Source of the DNA: Nocardia sp. NBC_01503
GTDB taxonomy: Bacteria; Actinomycetota; Actinomycetes; Mycobacteriales; Mycobacteriaceae
Length of the DNA stretch: 64,000 nucleotides
Assembly: GCF_036327755.1 (NCBI RefSeq)
Contig: NZ_CP109596.1
Coordinates: forward strand, 3,844,001-3,908,000
Direction: 5' to 3'
Part shown: positions 16,521-26,434 of the stretch, one piece after another
Position numbering within the stretch: the first letter of the stretch is position 1
Layout of the letters: the number at the start of each line of letters is the position of its first letter
The notes under the pieces: generated by a model
Told to the model about the DNA's origin: nothing
The model's database searches: none
What the model saw: the letters and a program-made list of their open reading frames with translations, nothing else
Program-made: the position numbers and the translations under genes

Positions 16521-18476
16521 TCAGCTCAGTTGTGCGGCAAGGCGTTCGGCGGTCATATAGGCGATGGCCTCGATGGACACCATGGGGTTGACGCCCGGCG
16601 CGGTCGGGAAGCTGGAGCCGTCGGCCACCACGATATTGGCCACTTCCCAGGTGGCGCCGTCGGGATTGGTCGCCGAGATCTCCGCCGAACCACCCATGCG
16701 CGCCGAACCCATAATGTGCAGCGCGCCCATGGAGCACTGCCCGGGACCGTAACCCGCTGCCTTGCAGGCGGCTTCGAATTCGGCGTGTGAGCCGCGCACG
16801 CCGGGTTCGTAGCCGACCCCGGCCTGATGTCCGGAGAAGATGCGGTGCGCGCCCGCGGCCTCCAGAATCTGTGCGGCACCGGCGATTCCGGTGTGCAGAT
16901 GATTCGCGTCGTAATCGGACAGCTTGTACTTCACGATCGGCTCACCGGTCTTGTCGATCTCCACCGTGCCGGAGTCGCGGTCGCGGGTGATGATGCCGAC
17001 GGCATTGGAGCGGGCGAAATCCAGCATGGTGGCACGATGATCCGCCGCACCCCGCCAGTTCATGAAACCGGTGGCGAGGCCGGGATGAATCGGGCCGGTC
17101 TCATAGATGACGCCGTAGCCCTTGCCATCCAAATCGGCGTGGTGGCGGCTGATTCGGGTCTGCAGACCACCCTCCCAGGGGCGGATCTCCTCCTCGAAGA
17201 CGCCGAATACCGCGGCCGCGGGATGCAGGCGCAGGTGACGGCCGATATTCTTGTTCTGCAGCCCGGAGCGTTGCAGCAGGGCGGGTGTCTGGATGGCACC
17301 GGCGGCCACGACGACCGCGCGGGCCGCCACCTTGATCTCGGCACCGGTTGAGGTGAGGGCCGAAACCGCTTCGGCACGACCGTTTTTCACCTCGATGCGC
17401 CGCACATTCGCATCGACGACCAGTCGCGCGCCGTGTCCGGCCGCATCGCCGAGCCAGGTCTTGGTGACCGACTGCTTCGCACCTAGCCGGCAGCCGTAAC
17501 CGCAACGGCCGCACTCGATTCCGGCGTCGCAGGCATCGGAGACATTGCGCGGCAGGGTATCCACATCCCAGCCGAGCGCCTGCGCGCCGCGCTCCAGAAT
17601 CCCGTCACGCGGGGACAGCGGTGACTTGTCGCCGGTGACACCGAGCCGCTCGGACACCACATCGAGGGCATCACCGTATTCGGCCTCGGCGAACTGGGGT
17701 ACACCCAGCTCGGCCCACTCCTGCCGTACGGCATCGGGGGTCGGCAGTGCGGTACTCCAGTTGACGACGGTGCCGCCGCCGAGGCAGGCCCCGGCGACCA
17801 GGGTGATCTGCCCTTCGGCCGATCCGGCGGGGCCGGGCGCGTACAGGCTGGTGAGCGCGTTCAGTTCACCCGCACCGAAATCCCGGTCGTCGTAGTAGTC
17901 TCCGCGTTCCAGGACCACCACATCGAGTCCGGCTGCGGCGAGGACCGCGGCGGCCGTACCGCCGCCCGCACCCGATCCGATAATGACGACATCGCAAGTG
18001 AGCGTGGTGGATTCGGTGAATCGCAGGGGCTTCAACGCCGGTTGCGGGGCGCCCTGTAGCGGCCCGGTCGGAGTCGGGTACCCGATCTCCTTCCACAGCG
18101 GATTGGTACCGGTCGGCCCCGGTGTGACGTTGTAGGCCAGCAGCGCAGCCTGTTTGAGCGCCTGGAAGATGGCCCGTACCGGGGCAAGGCCGGAGTCGCC
18201 GAGTTTGAGCAGTGCCTTCTCCCGCTGCTGCTGTGACAGCGTGGAGAACTTACGCGGCCCATTACCGGTGAGCAGCCCGGTGATTCGCGAATCCCACAGC
18301 CCGAGCAGGGTGGCCAGCTGCTTCTGCTCCGCCACGCGCGGATTGCGGCCCAGAATCCGGAAGATCGTCTCGACCGTCCCGAGCTCCGTCGCGGCGGGCA
18401 GGGTGAGCCCGTCCCCGGGCAGGAACGTATCGCAGATCATTCCGAGCGCTGCCCGCTGCTGGGCCGTTGGTTCCAT
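16521..18476 (-). CDS. GMC-family FAD oxidoreductase
   Basis: A 651-residue flavoenzyme. The N-terminal 160 residues form a helical extension like that of long-chain fatty alcohol oxidases and dehydrogenases. The FAD dinucleotide motif VVIIGSGAGGGTAAAVLAAAG follows (about 163-183), then GGGTVVNWSTALPTP and a cysteine cluster CDAGIECGRCGYGC. The C-terminal GMC block has GSARMGGSAEISATNPDG and GSSFPTAPGVNPMVSIEAIAYMTAERL. These enzymes oxidise alcohols; the extension suggests a hydrophobic alcohol (inference). The cysteine cluster could bind metal. ATG start; end-to-end with the DUF742 gene. Confidence 0.88.
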   Translation of the reverse strand: MEPTAQQRAALGMICDTFLPGDGLTLPAATELGTVETIFRILGRNPRVAEQKQLATLLGLWDSRITGLLTGNGPRKFSTLSQQQREKALLKLGDSGLAPVRAIFQALKQAALLAYNVTPGPTGTNPLWKEIGYPTPTGPLQGAPQPALKPLRFTESTTLTCDVVIIGSGAGGGTAAAVLAAAGLDVVVLERGDYYDDRDFGAGELNALTSLYAPGPAGSAEGQITLVAGACLGGGTVVNWSTALPTPDAVRQEWAELGVPQFAEAEYGDALDVVSERLGVTGDKSPLSPRDGILERGAQALGWDVDTLPRNVSDACDAGIECGRCGYGCRLGAKQSVTKTWLGDAAGHGARLVVDANVRRIEVKNGRAEAVSALTSTGAEIKVAARAVVVAAGAIQTPALLQRSGLQNKNIGRHLRLHPAAAVFGVFEEEIRPWEGGLQTRISRHHADLDGKGYGVIYETGPIHPGLATGFMNWRGAADHRATMLDFARSNAVGIITRDRDSGTVEIDKTGEPIVKYKLSDYDANHLHTGIAGAAQILEAAGAHRIFSGHQAGVGYEPGVRGSHAEFEAACKAAGYGPGQCSMGALHIMGSARMGGSAEISATNPDGATWEVANIVVADGSSFPTAPGVNPMVSIEAIAYMTAERLAAQLS

Positions 18477-18673
18477 ACCGAATCCCCTTCGTAAACCTCG
18501 AAGATTTCTACCACGGGGAGGAAATCTCTGCTTACTTTTTCCGCCTTCGAGCTGCTGAAAGATACTTAATCGGTTGTGAATAGAAAATTACATCCGACAT
18601 CGATGTCACACCTGTGCGGGCTGCGTCGTCCTTCCTGTGTAGTCAACAAGAACCCGAGAGAGAGTGCAGAACA

Positions 18674-19141
18674 ATGACCCGCTTCGCCCTGTACCAGAAT
18701 GAAGTCGCCGCCAAGTTCAACAAGCGCCTGGTGACCGCGGCCCGCGTCGTCGACGAGTCCACCCTGCCCAAGGCCACCCAGGAACTGGTCAAGATCCGCG
18801 CCTCGCAGATCAACAGCTGCGGGATGTGCCTGGATATGCACACCAAGGATGCCGCCCACGCCGGTGAGACTCCGGTCCGGCTGGCCATGGTCGCCGCGTG
18901 GAAGGAATCCTCGGTCTTCACCGACGCCGAGCGCGCTGCACTGGCCCTGACCGAGGAGGGCACCCGGCTGGCGGACGCCAATCCCGGTATCTCCGAGGAC
19001 ACTTGGGCTCAGGTGCGCAAGAACTACGACGATGATCAGATCGGTGCGCTGATCTCCCTCATCGCCACGATCAATGCCTGGAATCGGCTCAATGTGATCG
19101 CCGGTATGACCGGCGGTGAGTACCAGCCCGGCCAGTGGTGA
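18674..19141 (+). CDS. AhpD-like carboxymuconolactone decarboxylase family protein
   Basis: A 155-residue CMD/AhpD-family protein. Its active-site signature INSCGMCLDMHTKDA gives C-x2-C-x3-H, the arrangement used by AhpD-type alkylhydroperoxidases to pass electrons to peroxiredoxins. An IRASQ motif precedes it and the C-terminal helices end WNRLNVIAGM. No ahpC lies nearby, so a partner is unclear; other family members act on organic radicals or halogenated substrates. ATG 18674 follows GAGAGAG about 10 nt upstream. Upstream 18477-18673 is AT-richer and presumably carries divergent promoters. Confidence 0.87.
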   Translation: MTRFALYQNEVAAKFNKRLVTAARVVDESTLPKATQELVKIRASQINSCGMCLDMHTKDAAHAGETPVRLAMVAAWKESSVFTDAERAALALTEEGTRLADANPGISEDTWAQVRKNYDDDQIGALISLIATINAWNRLNVIAGMTGGEYQPGQW

Positions 19142-19232
19142 GAATCGTCCCCGCGAGTGCGCACCCACGGCGGTGAATCGTTCGATCGCGCCGCCACGCG
19201 TGCGCCCTCGCCGGAGTCACTCCGGTTGTGGC

Positions 19233-20846
19233 TCAACGGCTTCCGAGTTGACCGGGGGTGACAGCGTCGATGAGGGGCCAGGCTTGATCGATGGGGATGT
19301 CGATCACCCGGTACCGCTTCTTGCCCGCCGCGGTGGCGGCGGTGATGGTGGCCAGGCCGACGCGGCGCTGGAACCAGGATTGGCGGACCGTCCAGCCGAT
19401 TATGCCGGGCCCTTCCAGGCAATCGCGGTCGCGGTCCAGGGAGCCACTGCGGGTGATCAACCAGGTCGGATTGTCGCCGCGGGCTGGGATGGCGGCGTGA
19501 CCGAGGCCCCGGGCACGATCCCATGCCAGTGCCGTGGCGATCGCGGCCGCGATCACCACCAGGGCCCATATCCAAGCCGGAATCGTCACGCCTGCCAGGG
19601 AAAACACGATGAGCACGGCCGCCGCGAGGAGTGGTGGGGTCAGGGCTCGGGTATAGCGCCGCCGGGTTGCCGCGGGTCCGTGCGAGCGCAGGGCGGCGGT
19701 GACGACCGGGGGAATCGTGAGGTGGGCCTCGCTCGACGCCGAACCGGTGTTTGCCGTGACGGCTGTTCGGTCGACGGAATCTATCGCGGCAGTGGAGTCG
19801 AGCAGGTGCGCCAGGGTGTGATCCACCGCTTCGCGCGGCGCCTGGGGGACGATCTTCTGACGGGATTTGGTGCCCGTCATAATGGTTTCGAGTTCGGCGG
19901 CGCCCGCCATGCGCAGCAGCAGCGGTTCGTTGACCGTCGCGCCACGCAGTCGGGCCAGGTCGAGGGTGATCTGGCGGGTGGTGAACAGGCCGTGGCGGAT
20001 GTGCAGGGTCGCGCCGTCGTCGATCACCCGCAGGCCGTAGTAGGTCATCAGGTAGCGGGCGCAGGCGGCCAGGCTGACGAAGGCCACCAGGAAGAAGATG
20101 AGTAGCAGCACGGCGAACGCGATCGCTTGTGCGCCACCGTCTTCCACGCCCTGCACGGCGTTGGAGTCGAAGATGACGCGGGCGAAACCGTATTGGAACA
20201 GCAGGCCGACGATCGGCGCGATGATCGCGAATCCGGTCAGCGACAGCGGAGCGTAGCGCACCCATTTCGGCTGCCAGTGTGTGATTTCCACCGGCGGATG
20301 CCTGGGCGGTGCGGGCGCATCGGCCACCGGCTTGGTCAGTAACACCCCGTCGGTCGTTGCCGTATCCGCCTGTGCCGTCGCGGTTTCGGCGCCGCCGTGG
20401 GTGTGTTCGCGGGTGTGCTCCAGCAGGGTGGTGCGTAGTGCGGGCACCAGGCTGGCGTCGAGTGAATCGAGTTTGAAACGGTCGCCGCGCTCTGCCTGCT
20501 GTCCGGTCCCGATGGAGAGCACCGCCAGTCCGAGTGCCCGGTGCAGTAGATCGGCCTCCACGTCCACCGAGCGAACTCGGTTGCGCGGCACCGAGAGTCG
20601 TTTGCGCTGGAGCAATCCGGTGCGCAGCTCCACATTGTCCGGGGTGATGCGGTAGGTGGTGGTGAACCAGCGGGTGAGGGCGAGTACGACGATGACGCCG
20701 ACCACGCCCAGGCTCCACATCGGGCTATCACTGCGCGCGCCCGCGATGAGGGTGGCCAGCAGTACCGGAATGAAGCGGATCAGCTCGGTGATCGGGTGTA
20801 CCAGTAGCATTCGCCGGTCCAGGCGCTGCCAGGACGGGTGGCTCAC
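19233..20846 (-). CDS. Membrane protein with bacterial PH domains (YdbT-like)
   Basis: A 537-residue membrane protein with pairs of transmembrane helices alternating with bPH_2 (bacterial pleckstrin-homology-like) domains. The first TM pair (about 18-60) is followed by the PH motif TYRITPDNVELRTGLLQRKRLSVPRNRVRSVDVE. A second set has YYGLRVIDDGATLHIRHGLFTTRQITLDLARLRGATV. A third, C-terminal unit follows a TM pair. The family is linked with membrane-stress or bacteriocin resistance in some Firmicutes, but its role in actinobacteria is not known. It overlaps the smaller PH gene by 4 bp. Confidence 0.83.
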   Translation of the reverse strand: MSHPSWQRLDRRMLLVHPITELIRFIPVLLATLIAGARSDSPMWSLGVVGVIVVLALTRWFTTTYRITPDNVELRTGLLQRKRLSVPRNRVRSVDVEADLLHRALGLAVLSIGTGQQAERGDRFKLDSLDASLVPALRTTLLEHTREHTHGGAETATAQADTATTDGVLLTKPVADAPAPPRHPPVEITHWQPKWVRYAPLSLTGFAIIAPIVGLLFQYGFARVIFDSNAVQGVEDGGAQAIAFAVLLLIFFLVAFVSLAACARYLMTYYGLRVIDDGATLHIRHGLFTTRQITLDLARLRGATVNEPLLLRMAGAAELETIMTGTKSRQKIVPQAPREAVDHTLAHLLDSTAAIDSVDRTAVTANTGSASSEAHLTIPPVVTAALRSHGPAATRRRYTRALTPPLLAAAVLIVFSLAGVTIPAWIWALVVIAAAIATALAWDRARGLGHAAIPARGDNPTWLITRSGSLDRDRDCLEGPGIIGWTVRQSWFQRRVGLATITAATAAGKKRYRVIDIPIDQAWPLIDAVTPGQLGSR

Positions 20847-21370
20847 GTGGCATCCCCTCGATGCCGGGCGGTGATCTCGGTCAACCGCGTCACCGTCCGC
20901 CGGGCATCATCGAGGGCCAGTGCGCTGATGTGCACGGCCCCGGCCGAGGATGCGGTGGTGACGGTGACGGTGGCCAGTCCCAGCAGCCGCTCCAGCGGTC
21001 CGCGATAGGTGTCCACGGTCTGGATACGGGTGATCGGTGCCACCCGGCTCTCCTGGGTGAACCATCCGGTGCGGGTGTACACCGCCTCGGCGGTGATCTC
21101 CCACCGGTGCACGGCGTATCGCCACAGCGGCACCACCACAATGCTGAATGCCGCTGCCAGCAAGGCGATTACGAGGATGATCCCCTGCCAGTTCCGCCGG
21201 TGCGGATCCACGATCATCCAGATGATCAGCGCGAGGAACGGGAACACCCACGACAGTGCGGCGCCGATCGCCCACAGCAGTTTGGCGCGCGGACTCGGAT
21301 GCCAGGCGGGGTCCGCCATGATGCCGCCGGGGGCGGTGCGGAGTTCGCCGGAGGCGGGACGCTCGGACAT
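20843..21370 (-). CDS. Small PH-domain membrane protein (YdbS-like)
   Basis: A 175-residue partner of the larger PH protein. Two TM helices (about 31-53 and 61-83) are followed by one bPH_2 domain with HRWEITAEAVYTRTGWFTQESRVAPITRIQTVDTYRGPLERLLGLATVTV. The small-then-large gene order with overlap is the classical ydbS-ydbT arrangement, so the two proteins probably form a membrane complex (inference). ATG 21370 is taken; an internal ATG (MADPAWHP) is possible. Confidence 0.85.
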   Translation of the reverse strand: MSERPASGELRTAPGGIMADPAWHPSPRAKLLWAIGAALSWVFPFLALIIWMIVDPHRRNWQGIILVIALLAAAFSIVVVPLWRYAVHRWEITAEAVYTRTGWFTQESRVAPITRIQTVDTYRGPLERLLGLATVTVTTASSAGAVHISALALDDARRTVTRLTEITARHRGDAT

Positions 21371-21404
21371 GCCTGCCAGCTTTGCACGATTCGGGCCCGA
21401 ATCC

Positions 21405-21446
21405 CCGGCTATCCCGGCTGAACAGCCTCCGGCTATCCCGGCTGAA
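21405..21446. repeat. 18-bp direct repeat
   Basis: CCGGCTATCCCGGCTGAA occurs at 21405-21422 and 21429-21446, immediately before family-B copy B1. CCCGGC is shared with that element's arms, so this may be decayed repeat material. Confidence 0.6.
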
Positions 21447-21453
21447 TCGTCTC

Positions 21454-21527
21454 CGTCATCCCGGCATGCTTTTGGCCGGGATCCACTGAACGGGGTGGAT
21501 CCCGGCCGAAAACGCGCCGGGATGACG
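21454..21527. repeat. Family B hairpin, copy B1 (complete)
   Basis: CGTCATCCCGGC at the left pairs with GCCGGGATGACG at the right, and an inner stem GGCCGGGATCCAC/GTGGATCCCGGCC is nested within. It sits 10 bp 3' of the stop codon of the minus-strand beta-propeller gene. Other copies are near 36663, 44244, 53784 and 62484. Confidence 0.75.
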
Positions 21528-21537
21528 AGAGATCCGC

Positions 21538-23004
21538 CTACTTCGGGGTGATTCGGAACAGTCCGCTCAAGGTGCCCTGGTACTGCACCCGCCCCGGGGC
21601 GATGGTGCCGACCATCTGGAGGGTGTCGTGGATCGTGGTCGCGCCGATCTGTTGTTCGGTGTCGACCTTGCCGGTTGCCGCGTCGATGACCGTGTACTTA
21701 AAGGTGTCGGTCACGCCGCCGCTGCCGGTGGGCAGGCCCGCGCTGCCGGAGCCGAGGCTGCCCGAGCCGAGCAGGGAGTGGCGGCCGATGGTGTAGATCT
21801 TGCCGTCGGCGACCGAGAGGCGGGGGACCGCCGCGGAGGGGACGGTATTGGTCCAGACCACGGTGCAGCCCGAGCCGGTGACGTCGATGCGGGTCATACC
21901 GCCGCTGAAATTGGCGCTGGCGGGCTGACTGGGTCCGGCGTTGGCGGGGAGTTGCGGATACGGGTAGCCGTAGGTGCTGGCGACGAAGAGGCTGTTGCCC
22001 GCACCGATCGGGGAGTTCTCGGTGCCGTCGACGGCCGGGATCGAGCAGACGGTGTTGCCGGTCGCGGTGTCGAAGACCAGCAGGTTCTCCTTGTTCGCGG
22101 CATTGTCGGTGATGGCGAGGTATTCGGTGCCGCTGCCGGGGCCGAAGAAGGTCGGGGTCGCACCGGTGCCCCAGCTCAGTTGGCCGGGTTTGCGCGCCGG
22201 TCCGCGATCGTAGGCTTGCCGCCACACCACGTACGGGTTGCCGCTGGAATCGGCGCGCAGCAGGTACAGCGCGTGATCGGTGGCGACGGAAACGCCCTGT
22301 GGTGCGCTCGAAATGCTGTTGGCGACCGATTCCCCGGGTGCGAGTTCGACGGCCCGCGCCACACCCGTCGCCGGATCGGCGAATCCGGCCGCGCCGTTGT
22401 CGGTGGCGAACCAGACGCGCCCGTCGAAGTCCGGCATGACCGAGGCGACGTGATCGCAGTCCCCGCCACCGCAGTGCGCCGTAACCGCCTGTGCGATGGG
22501 CGTTCTCGACGCGATGGACAGTTTCCAGTCATTGCCGCCGCGCTGGTGGTCGATGCGCAGCAGATCGCCGCTGCCGTCCACGGTGACCATGCGGTTCTGC
22601 TCGTCGAGATAGGCGTACACGCCGCCGAGCAGACTGCCCTTGGTCAGATCCAGTGTGGCGAGGGTGTTTCCACTGTTCGGATCGAGCAGCAGCACCTCGG
22701 GCGCGCGATCGGTGATCTTGGTGCACAGCGCCTGCGGGAAACCGTCCGATCCCCGCAGGATGGTCGGGCAGGCGGCGGCCTCCTCATGGAAGTCGGCGCG
22801 AACGCTGCCGGTGCCGGGTCCGGGCAGGGGAGTGGCGTCGGAGGATTCGGCATCGCCGTGCATGGTCGCGGTGCCGACCGGCCCGAGATACGGATTGGCG
22901 GGTGGCAGTCCGAAGGCCGCCGCGGCGGAGCTGGTCGCGATGGTCAGCATGAGCGTCGCGCCCGCCGCGGCCGTGATGGTGACGCGGCCGAATCTCTCGA
23001 ACAC
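21538..23004 (-). CDS. Secreted PQQ-like beta-propeller protein
   Basis: A 488-residue exported protein. The signal region is FGRVTITAAAGATLMLTIATSSAAAAFG. The mature chain is beta-rich with repeating VLLLDPNSGNTLATLD, LLRIDHQRGGNDWKLS, VWFATDNGAAGFADPATG, LLVFDTATGNTVCSI and YTVIDAATGKVDTEQ units, about five to seven blades of a PQQ/WD40-like propeller. Cysteines in CPTILRG, LCTKI, HCGGGDCDH, VCSI and GCTVV could form extracellular disulfides. No catalytic motif. Binding or scaffolding is likely (inference). It is divergent from fbiC; the 257-bp gap holds only a CGAATATTCG palindrome near 23048. Confidence 0.75.
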   Translation of the reverse strand: MFERFGRVTITAAAGATLMLTIATSSAAAAFGLPPANPYLGPVGTATMHGDAESSDATPLPGPGTGSVRADFHEEAAACPTILRGSDGFPQALCTKITDRAPEVLLLDPNSGNTLATLDLTKGSLLGGVYAYLDEQNRMVTVDGSGDLLRIDHQRGGNDWKLSIASRTPIAQAVTAHCGGGDCDHVASVMPDFDGRVWFATDNGAAGFADPATGVARAVELAPGESVANSISSAPQGVSVATDHALYLLRADSSGNPYVVWRQAYDRGPARKPGQLSWGTGATPTFFGPGSGTEYLAITDNAANKENLLVFDTATGNTVCSIPAVDGTENSPIGAGNSLFVASTYGYPYPQLPANAGPSQPASANFSGGMTRIDVTGSGCTVVWTNTVPSAAVPRLSVADGKIYTIGRHSLLGSGSLGSGSAGLPTGSGGVTDTFKYTVIDAATGKVDTEQQIGATTIHDTLQMVGTIAPGRVQYQGTLSGLFRITPK

Positions 23005-23261
23005 GGGTTCCCCGTTTCGTCATGTACTGCATATGAAGGTGAATGCGAATATTCGAATCAAGCGATACGAGTAATCGTGGCGGATCACCCTAGACACGCC
23101 ACCGGCCCCCCGCAAGGGTTTGGCCCATCAGGCGCATCACAGCGCGCGCCCAGCGCCCGCCCGCGCGAGAATATCCGCGAGCCACCGGCGGAATAGCCTG
23201 CCCTGGCGTCTGGTTGCCGGTTCTTATGGCACCCGAGTCGGATCAGTCGGATGGATGGCGC

Positions 23262-25865
23262 ATGATCGAGGACGTGACGGATCTAGCGAACCCGAGTCTC
23301 CCCCCGGCTCCGCCCAGCCCCTCGGGTATGCGCCGGGCGTTGCGGCGAGCCCGTGACGGCGCGACGCTCAACCTCGACGAGGCGGTGGTGCTGCTCCAAG
23401 CTCGGGGCAATGACCTGGAGGATCTGGCGAAATCCGCGACCCGCGTCCGCGATGCGGGCCTGCGCGAGACCGGCTACGCGGGCGACACGCTGCCGATCAC
23501 CTACTCGCGCAAGGTCTTCATTCCGCTCACCCACCTGTGCCGCGACAAGTGTCACTACTGCACGTTCGTCACCGTGCCCGGCAAATTGCGCGCCGAGGGC
23601 CGGGGTATGTACCTCGAACCCGACGAGGTGCTGGAGATCGCCCGCAAGGGTGCTGAACTAGGTTGTAAGGAAGCACTTTTCACCCTCGGTGACCGTCCCG
23701 AGGAGCGCTGGCCCGAGGCCCGGCAGTGGCTGGACGAGCGCGGCTACGACTCCACCCTCGATTATGTGCGTGCCATGTCGATTCGCGTCCTCGAGGAGAC
23801 CGGCCTGCTGCCGCACCTGAATCCGGGTGTGATGAGCTGGGCCGAACTGTCCCGCCTCAAGCCGGTCGCCCCGTCCATGGGCATGATGCTGGAGACCACC
23901 TCCACCCGTCTGTTCACCGAACCGGGTCAGGCGCATTACGGCAGTCCGGACAAGGATCCGGCGGTCCGCCTGCGCGCGCTCACCGACGCTGGCCGGCTCT
24001 CGGTGCCGTTCACCACCGGCATTCTGGTCGGCATCGGCGAGAACCTCACCGAGCGCGCCGAGTCGATCATGGCGATTCGCAAGTCGCACAAGGCTTTCGG
24101 ACATGTGCAGGAGGTGATCGTGCAGAACTTCCTGGCCAAGCACGACACCGCCATGCGCAATACCCCGGATGCCGATCTGGAGGAGTTCCGCGCGACCATC
24201 GCGGTGGCGCGCCTGCTGCTCGGGCCGAAGATGCGGATTCAGGCCCCGCCCAATCTGGTCTCCCTGGACGAGTGCCGTGCGCTCATCGACGCCGGAATCG
24301 ACGATTGGGGCGGCGTCTCACCGCTCACCCCCGATCATGTGAACCCGGAGCGGCCCTGGCCGAATCTGGAGACCCTCGCGCAGGTCACCGCGGATGCCGG
24401 ATATGTGCTCACCGAGCGTCTGACCGCACACCCGAAGTATGTGCTCGCGGGCCATCCGTGGATCGATCCGCGCGTCTCCCGGCATGTGGCCGCGCTCGCC
24501 GATCCGCTCACCGGTCTGGCGCGCACGGTGAATCCCACCGGTCTGCCCTGGCAGGAGCCGGACCACGATTGGGAGTCGGTGGGCCGCATCGATCTCAATA
24601 CCGCCATCGACTCCGAGGGCCGAAATACCGAGTCCCGCAGCGATTCCGCGCTCACCAGCGACGGTCTGGGCGCGTTCGGCGACTGGGAGACCATTCGCGA
24701 ACAGGTGAAGGAGCTCGCGGTCGCCGCACCCGAGCGCTTCGACTCCGAGGTGCTGGCCGCCCTGCACGCGGCCGAGCGCGATCCGGCCGGGCTCACCGAC
24801 GATCAGTATCTGGCCCTGGCCACCGCGGACGGCCCCGCGCTGGAAGCGATTACGGCGCTCGCCGATCAGCTCCGCCGCGACACCAACGGCGATGACGTCA
24901 CCTACATCGTCAACCGGAATATCAACTTCACCAATATCTGCTACACCGGCTGCCGCTTCTGCGCGTTCGCGCAGCGCAAGGGTGATGCCGATGCCTTCAC
25001 CTTGAGCGCCTCGGAGGTCGCCGACCGCGCCTGGGAGGCGCATGTGGAGGGCGCGACCGAGATCTGCATGCAGGGCGGTATCGATCCCGAACTGCCCGTC
25101 ACCGGCTACGCCGATCTGGTGCGCGCCATCAAACAGCGCGTCCCCGGGATGCACGTGCACGCCTTCAGCCCCATGGAGGTCGTCAATGGGGCTTCTCGAG
25201 GTGGTCAGTCCATTCACGACTGGCTGTCCGCGCTGAAAGAGGCTGGACTGGACACCATTCCGGGCACCGCCGCGGAGATCCTGGACGATGAGGTGCGCTG
25301 GGTGCTCACCAAGGGCAAGCTGCCCACCTCGGCCTGGGTCGAGGTCATCACCACCGCGCACAAACTCGGCATCCGCTCCAGCTCGACCATGATGTACGGC
25401 CACGTCGACAACCCCAAACACTGGGTGGGTCACCTGCGGGTACTGCGTGGAATCCAGGACGAGACAGGCGGTTTCACCGAATTCGTACTGCTGCCGTTCG
25501 TGCACCAGAGCGCGCCGTTGTACCTGGCGGGAGCCTCGCGCCCCGGTCCGACCGTCCGCGATAACCGGGCCGCGCACGCACTCTCGCGCATCATGCTGCA
25601 CGGCCGCATCGACAATATTCAGACCAGCTGGGTCAAGCTCGGTATCAAGGGCACCCAGTTGATGCTGAACGGCGGCGCGAACGATCTCGGCGGAACCCTC
25701 ATGGAGGAGACCATCTCCCGCATGGCCGGCTCCGAACACGGCTCGGCCAAGACGGTCGAGGAGATCACCGAAATCGCGACCGGTATCGGTCGCCCGGTCC
25801 GGCAGCGCACTACCACCTATGGTGTGCCGCCGCATCGTCCACCGGTTTCCCTGGTAGTAGGCTGA
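23262..25865 (+). CDS. fbiC: Bifunctional FO synthase FbiC
   Basis: A two-module radical-SAM enzyme that makes the deazaflavin chromophore FO of coenzyme F420 from a ribityl-diaminouracil and tyrosine. Module 1 (CofG-like) has the cluster motif [10 protein letters not shown]; module 2 (CofH-like) has [10 protein letters not shown] in the centre of the protein. Further signatures are [35 protein letters not shown] and MMYGHVDN. Its 867 residues (from ATG 23262) match the fused actinobacterial form. ATG 23226 and TTG 23214 are alternative starts, none with a good Shine-Dalgarno. fdxC follows after a family-A repeat, as fbiC and fdxC are close in M. tuberculosis. Confidence 0.95.
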   Translation: MIEDVTDLANPSLPPAPPSPSGMRRALRRARDGATLNLDEAVVLLQARGNDLEDLAKSATRVRDAGLRETGYAGDTLPITYSRKVFIPLTHLCRDKCHYCTFVTVPGKLRAEGRGMYLEPDEVLEIARKGAELGCKEALFTLGDRPEERWPEARQWLDERGYDSTLDYVRAMSIRVLEETGLLPHLNPGVMSWAELSRLKPVAPSMGMMLETTSTRLFTEPGQAHYGSPDKDPAVRLRALTDAGRLSVPFTTGILVGIGENLTERAESIMAIRKSHKAFGHVQEVIVQNFLAKHDTAMRNTPDADLEEFRATIAVARLLLGPKMRIQAPPNLVSLDECRALIDAGIDDWGGVSPLTPDHVNPERPWPNLETLAQVTADAGYVLTERLTAHPKYVLAGHPWIDPRVSRHVAALADPLTGLARTVNPTGLPWQEPDHDWESVGRIDLNTAIDSEGRNTESRSDSALTSDGLGAFGDWETIREQVKELAVAAPERFDSEVLAALHAAERDPAGLTDDQYLALATADGPALEAITALADQLRRDTNGDDVTYIVNRNINFTNICYTGCRFCAFAQRKGDADAFTLSASEVADRAWEAHVEGATEICMQGGIDPELPVTGYADLVRAIKQRVPGMHVHAFSPMEVVNGASRGGQSIHDWLSALKEAGLDTIPGTAAEILDDEVRWVLTKGKLPTSAWVEVITTAHKLGIRSSSTMMYGHVDNPKHWVGHLRVLRGIQDETGGFTEFVLLPFVHQSAPLYLAGASRPGPTVRDNRAAHALSRIMLHGRIDNIQTSWVKLGIKGTQLMLNGGANDLGGTLMEETISRMAGSEHGSAKTVEEITEIATGIGRPVRQRTTTYGVPPHRPPVSLVVG

Positions 25866-25924
25866 TCGCACCGTTGCCCTGATCCGCTCCGAATCATTTC
25901 CGCCCCCGATCACATCCGTCCTAT

Positions 25925-26043
25925 GTTCGTGGCCCGCCCCGGTTCTGGACCGAGTGGAGCGGGGGAGCGCAGCGGAGGAGCGGAGGGAGGGAAGAACCGG
26001 GTTACAGGGCCGCGAACCGCCTGGAGCGAAGCGGAGGGCAAAA
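25925..26043 (+). repeat. Family A element, copy A3, before fdxC
   Basis: The outer stem GTTCGTGGCCC pairs with GGGCCGCGAAC through one G-U wobble; the inner arms CCCCGGTTCT/AGAACCGGG pair. It ends GAAGCGGAGGGCAAAATAG, 65 bp before the fdxC start and in the same orientation. The fbiC-fdxC gap (25866-26107) holds this element and the fdxC promoter region. Confidence 0.8.
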
Positions 26044-26107
26044 TAGACCCTGTACTGTTTCGCGGGGCGGACTATCCCGCATGTGAGGACAGACTAGGAG
26101 AGCGGCA

Positions 26108-26431
26108 GTGCCGTACATCATCGCTGAACCGTGCGTTGACGTGAAGGACAAGGCGTGCATCGAGGAATGCCCCGTGGACTGCATCTACGAGGGTGGCCGC
26201 ATGCTGTACATCCAACCGGACGAGTGCGTGGACTGTGGTGCATGTGAACCGGTGTGCCCGGTGGAGGCCATCTTCTACGAGGACGACACCCCGGATCAGT
26301 GGAGCGGCTACGTGAACGCGAATGTCGAGTTCTTCGACGATCTCGGTTCACCCGGCGGCGCCACCAAGGTCGGCAAGGTCGATTACGATCCGCCGTTCAT
26401 CGCGGCGCTACCGCCGATGGCCGCGGAGTAG
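26108..26431 (+). CDS. fdxC: 7Fe ferredoxin FdxC
   Basis: A 107-residue ferredoxin with one [3Fe-4S] and one [4Fe-4S] site. KACIEECPVDCIYEG lacks the second cysteine of a full 4Fe motif, giving the 3Fe site, and CVDCGACEPVCPVEAIF is a complete C-x2-C-x2-C-x3-CP motif. The start is GTG 26108 with AGGAGAG (26096-26102) upstream. It serves as a soluble electron carrier; FO synthase, next upstream, is a radical-SAM enzyme that needs a reductant, but a direct link is only inference. dapC begins 4 bp after the stop, so the two are cotranscribed. Confidence 0.95.
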   Translation: MPYIIAEPCVDVKDKACIEECPVDCIYEGGRMLYIQPDECVDCGACEPVCPVEAIFYEDDTPDQWSGYVNANVEFFDDLGSPGGATKVGKVDYDPPFIAALPPMAAE

Positions 26432-26434
26432 GCA

